Shown piece after piece: positions 4,763 through 6,523 of a DNA stretch of 6,523 nucleotides. Every line of letters begins with the position of its first letter. Position 1 is the stretch's first letter. Below the pieces are notes generated by a model, which worked only from the letters and a program-made list of their open reading frames with translations, was not told the DNA's origin and ran no database searches. The position numbers and the translations under genes were made by a program. The DNA comes from Smithella sp. D17 (GTDB taxonomy: Bacteria > Desulfobacterota > Syntrophia > Syntrophales > Smithellaceae), in NCBI GenBank assembly GCA_000753945.1, contig JQOA01000108.1:1-6523 (forward strand), read 5' to 3'.

Positions 4763-6523
4763 CCTGTTAAACGGTCAGGAGCCACCCGAGTTCAGGCAGA
4801 AATTTAAAATAGCCGGATATTTTTTGTTGATTGCCCTTTCCATTCTGCTTGCCAGGCTGGGATATTTACAAATTGTCAAGGGAGCGGAATACAGGCAGAA
4901 ATCGGAAAATAATTCTGTTCGTTTTCGGAATCTCAAGCCTCTGCGCGGTCTGATCATGGACCGTAACGGCGTTGTTCTTGTCGATAATATGCCTTCCTTT
5001 GACGTTATTTACATACCCAACAAAAAAAAAGGCAACGAATTATCGATTGAGAAACTTAAAAACCTCTATCGAAATAAATCGCTGGAGTTTTTATACGATC
5101 AGTCTATTTCTAAAAACGCCAAACCATATTCACCAATCAAATTAGAAAAAAATGTGAGCATGGAAAAAGTTGCGCTGATCGAAACCAATGCATTGGATTT
5201 GCCGGGCATATATGTTGATGTATCGCCGATTCGCTTGTATCGGGATGGAGAAATGCTTGCTCCGGTCATCGGCTACACGGGAGAAATCAGCAAGGAAGAT
5301 CTGGAAAAAAGTGAAGGCCGATACGCTTACGGCGATGTTTTGGGAAAACACGGCGTGGAAAAAAAATTCGATTCTTACTTGCGTGGCCGCCGTGGAGCGG
5401 AACTGGTAGAGGTAAATGTATACGGAAAAGAAATAAAAAATCTGGGACGGATTGATCCGGTCTCCGGTTACAATATTATATTAAACATTGATGCTGATTT
5501 GCAGAAAGCGACAGGAGAGGCTCTCGTGGGCAGATCCGGAGCGGCTGTTGTTCTGGATGTGCGCGATGGTTCGGTCCTGGCTATGTTCAGCGCGCCTTCT
5601 TTTGACCCTAATTTATTCAATGGCGGGATTTCTTATGAACAATGGGAAAAACTGCAAAACAATCCGTTGAGTCCTTTATCCAATAAAGCGATTTCCGGGC
5701 AATATCCTCCCGGTTCAACCTACAAACTTATTGTTGCCGCCGCCGCTTTGGAAGAAGGTGTTATTACTCCCGAGACAAAAATATTCTGTAACGGTTCTTT
5801 TACTTTAGGTAACAGGACCTACCGTTGCTGGAAAAAAGGAGGACATGGTTCTGTTAATCTGCATCAGGCCATTGTTGAATCGTGTGATGTATATTTCTAT
5901 ACAGTAGGGAAAATGCTCGGAGTGGACAAAATAGCCGAGTACGCAAAACGTTTCGGCCTGGGGGGGATAGCGGGTATTGATTTACCTAATGAAAAAGGCG
6001 GTCTGGTGCCCACGAAGGAATGGAAATTAAAGCGGAAGAAAAGCCCCTGGCAAATGGGAGAAACGATATCCGTATCCATTGGGCAAGGATTTAATTTGGT
6101 TACTCCGTTGCAATTGGCCAACGCTTTCAGCGCTTTTGCCAATGGAGGTACTTTGTGGCGGCCGCGTTTAGTCAAATACATCGAATCTACGGATGGGAAA
6201 ATATATAAGGAATTTTCACCGGAAAAAGAAGGTGAATTAAATTTAAACCCGAAAACAATTGAGATTCTGAACAGTGCTTTGTGGGGCGTGGTTAATGAAC
6301 CCGGCGGCACCGGTAAAAACGCAAAATTATCAGGTATCGATGTCTGCGGCAAGACGGGAACTTCACAGGTTCTTGGTTTGCCGCAAAATGAAATAGCCCG
6401 CCGGGCGAAAAGGCTTGCCGCTTTTCAGAAAGATCATGCTTTGTTTGCTTGCTATGCTCCATTGAAAAATCCGGAAATAGCAGTTGCGTTGATTTGTCCA
6501 GATCGGACCCGAACTGGGCAAAA
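4746..6523 (+). CDS. mrdA: Penicillin-binding protein 2 (peptidoglycan DD-transpeptidase), 3' end outside window
   Basis: The frame is open from the ATG at 4746 to the right edge (592 complete codons); PBP2 is usually 600-650 residues, so only the extreme C-terminus is lacking. It is a class B PBP: a cytoplasmic tail, one membrane anchor (about 22-40), a dimerisation/pedestal domain containing LRGLIMDRNG (66-75), the GKHGVEKKFDSYLRG linker motif (200-214), and a transpeptidase domain from about 250. Catalytic motifs are present: SxxK as STYK (S324, K327), SxD as SCD (379-381) and KTGTS (536-540). It cross-links lateral-wall peptidoglycan on the periplasmic side, with RodA as glycosyltransferase partner, and is a beta-lactam target. 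The ATG has GGAGGTG seven bases upstream, inside mreD. Codons 93-95 are nine consecutive A. The last dozen visible residues (ending CPDRTRTGQ) do not look like the usual glycine-rich end motif. Confidence 0.95.
   Translation, partial: MKKQTNLLNGQEPPEFRQKFKIAGYFLLIALSILLARLGYLQIVKGAEYRQKSENNSVRFRNLKPLRGLIMDRNGVVLVDNMPSFDVIYIPNKKKGNELSIEKLKNLYRNKSLEFLYDQSISKNAKPYSPIKLEKNVSMEKVALIETNALDLPGIYVDVSPIRLYRDGEMLAPVIGYTGEISKEDLEKSEGRYAYGDVLGKHGVEKKFDSYLRGRRGAELVEVNVYGKEIKNLGRIDPVSGYNIILNIDADLQKATGEALVGRSGAAVVLDVRDGSVLAMFSAPSFDPNLFNGGISYEQWEKLQNNPLSPLSNKAISGQYPPGSTYKLIVAAAALEEGVITPETKIFCNGSFTLGNRTYRCWKKGGHGSVNLHQAIVESCDVYFYTVGKMLGVDKIAEYAKRFGLGGIAGIDLPNEKGGLVPTKEWKLKRKKSPWQMGETISVSIGQGFNLVTPLQLANAFSAFANGGTLWRPRLVKYIESTDGKIYKEFSPEKEGELNLNPKTIEILNSALWGVVNEPGGTGKNAKLSGIDVCGKTGTSQVLGLPQNEIARRAKRLAAFQKDHALFACYAPLKNPEIAVALICPDRTRTGQ

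Noticed and set aside
5188..5670. Plus-strand ORFs in another frame within mrdA (5188-5409 and 5488-5670)
   Set aside because: The mrdA frame is continuously open through both, with pedestal and transpeptidase motifs in place, so these are out-of-frame shadows and not evidence for a frameshift.
5897..6352. Minus-strand ORF of 151 codons inside mrdA
   Set aside because: Antisense to the conserved transpeptidase domain; the long open frame is a codon-bias shadow of mrdA.

Overview
The window reads as an ordinary chromosomal segment of a Gram-negative, rod-shaped bacterium. The mreB-mreC-mreD-mrdA order, a PpiD/SurA-type periplasmic chaperone and the moderate, slightly AT-rich base composition suggest a deltaproteobacterium in the broad sense (Desulfobacterota, for example a Syntrophales-like lineage). 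That placement is inferred from general protein character and no search was run. I see no transposase, integrase, CRISPR array or defence gene.

Layout. Positions 1-80 hold the last codons of an unidentified plus-strand gene, followed by a strong intrinsic terminator (88-117). An exact 11-bp tandem repeat (136-157) and a terminator for the minus-strand tRNA come next. tRNA-Leu(CAA) lies on the minus strand (227-313) and tRNA-Ala(GGC) on the plus strand (418-493). They are transcribed divergently from two sigma70-like promoters whose -35 boxes stand back to back, 11 bp apart. A hairpin at 499-533 ends the tRNA-Ala unit and sits directly beyond the stop codon of the convergent gene.

From 537 to 2132 on the minus strand is a 531-residue membrane-anchored PpiD/SurA-like folding factor that seems to lack the catalytic parvulin core. 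A 185-bp divergent intergenic region separates it from the plus-strand cell-shape cluster: mreB (2318-3355), mreC (3438-4271), mreD (4268-4762) and mrdA/PBP2 (4746-6523, running off the window). mreC/mreD overlap by 4 bases and mreD/mrdA by 17, which indicates translational coupling. mreB is separated from mreC by 82 bp.

Together the shape genes encode most of the elongasome. MreB filaments lie on the cytoplasmic face, MreC and MreD link them across the inner membrane, and PBP2 cross-links lateral-wall peptidoglycan in the periplasm. rodA, often the next gene, would be expected just beyond the right edge. The folding factor next door could assist envelope proteins, but a functional link is only inferred from position.

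Nothing here looks like a wholly new system. The points most worth a second look are the divergent tRNA promoters, the apparently parvulin-less PpiD, the tandem repeat beside the tRNA-Leu 3' end, and a departure from the expected PBP2 sequence at the extreme right end.
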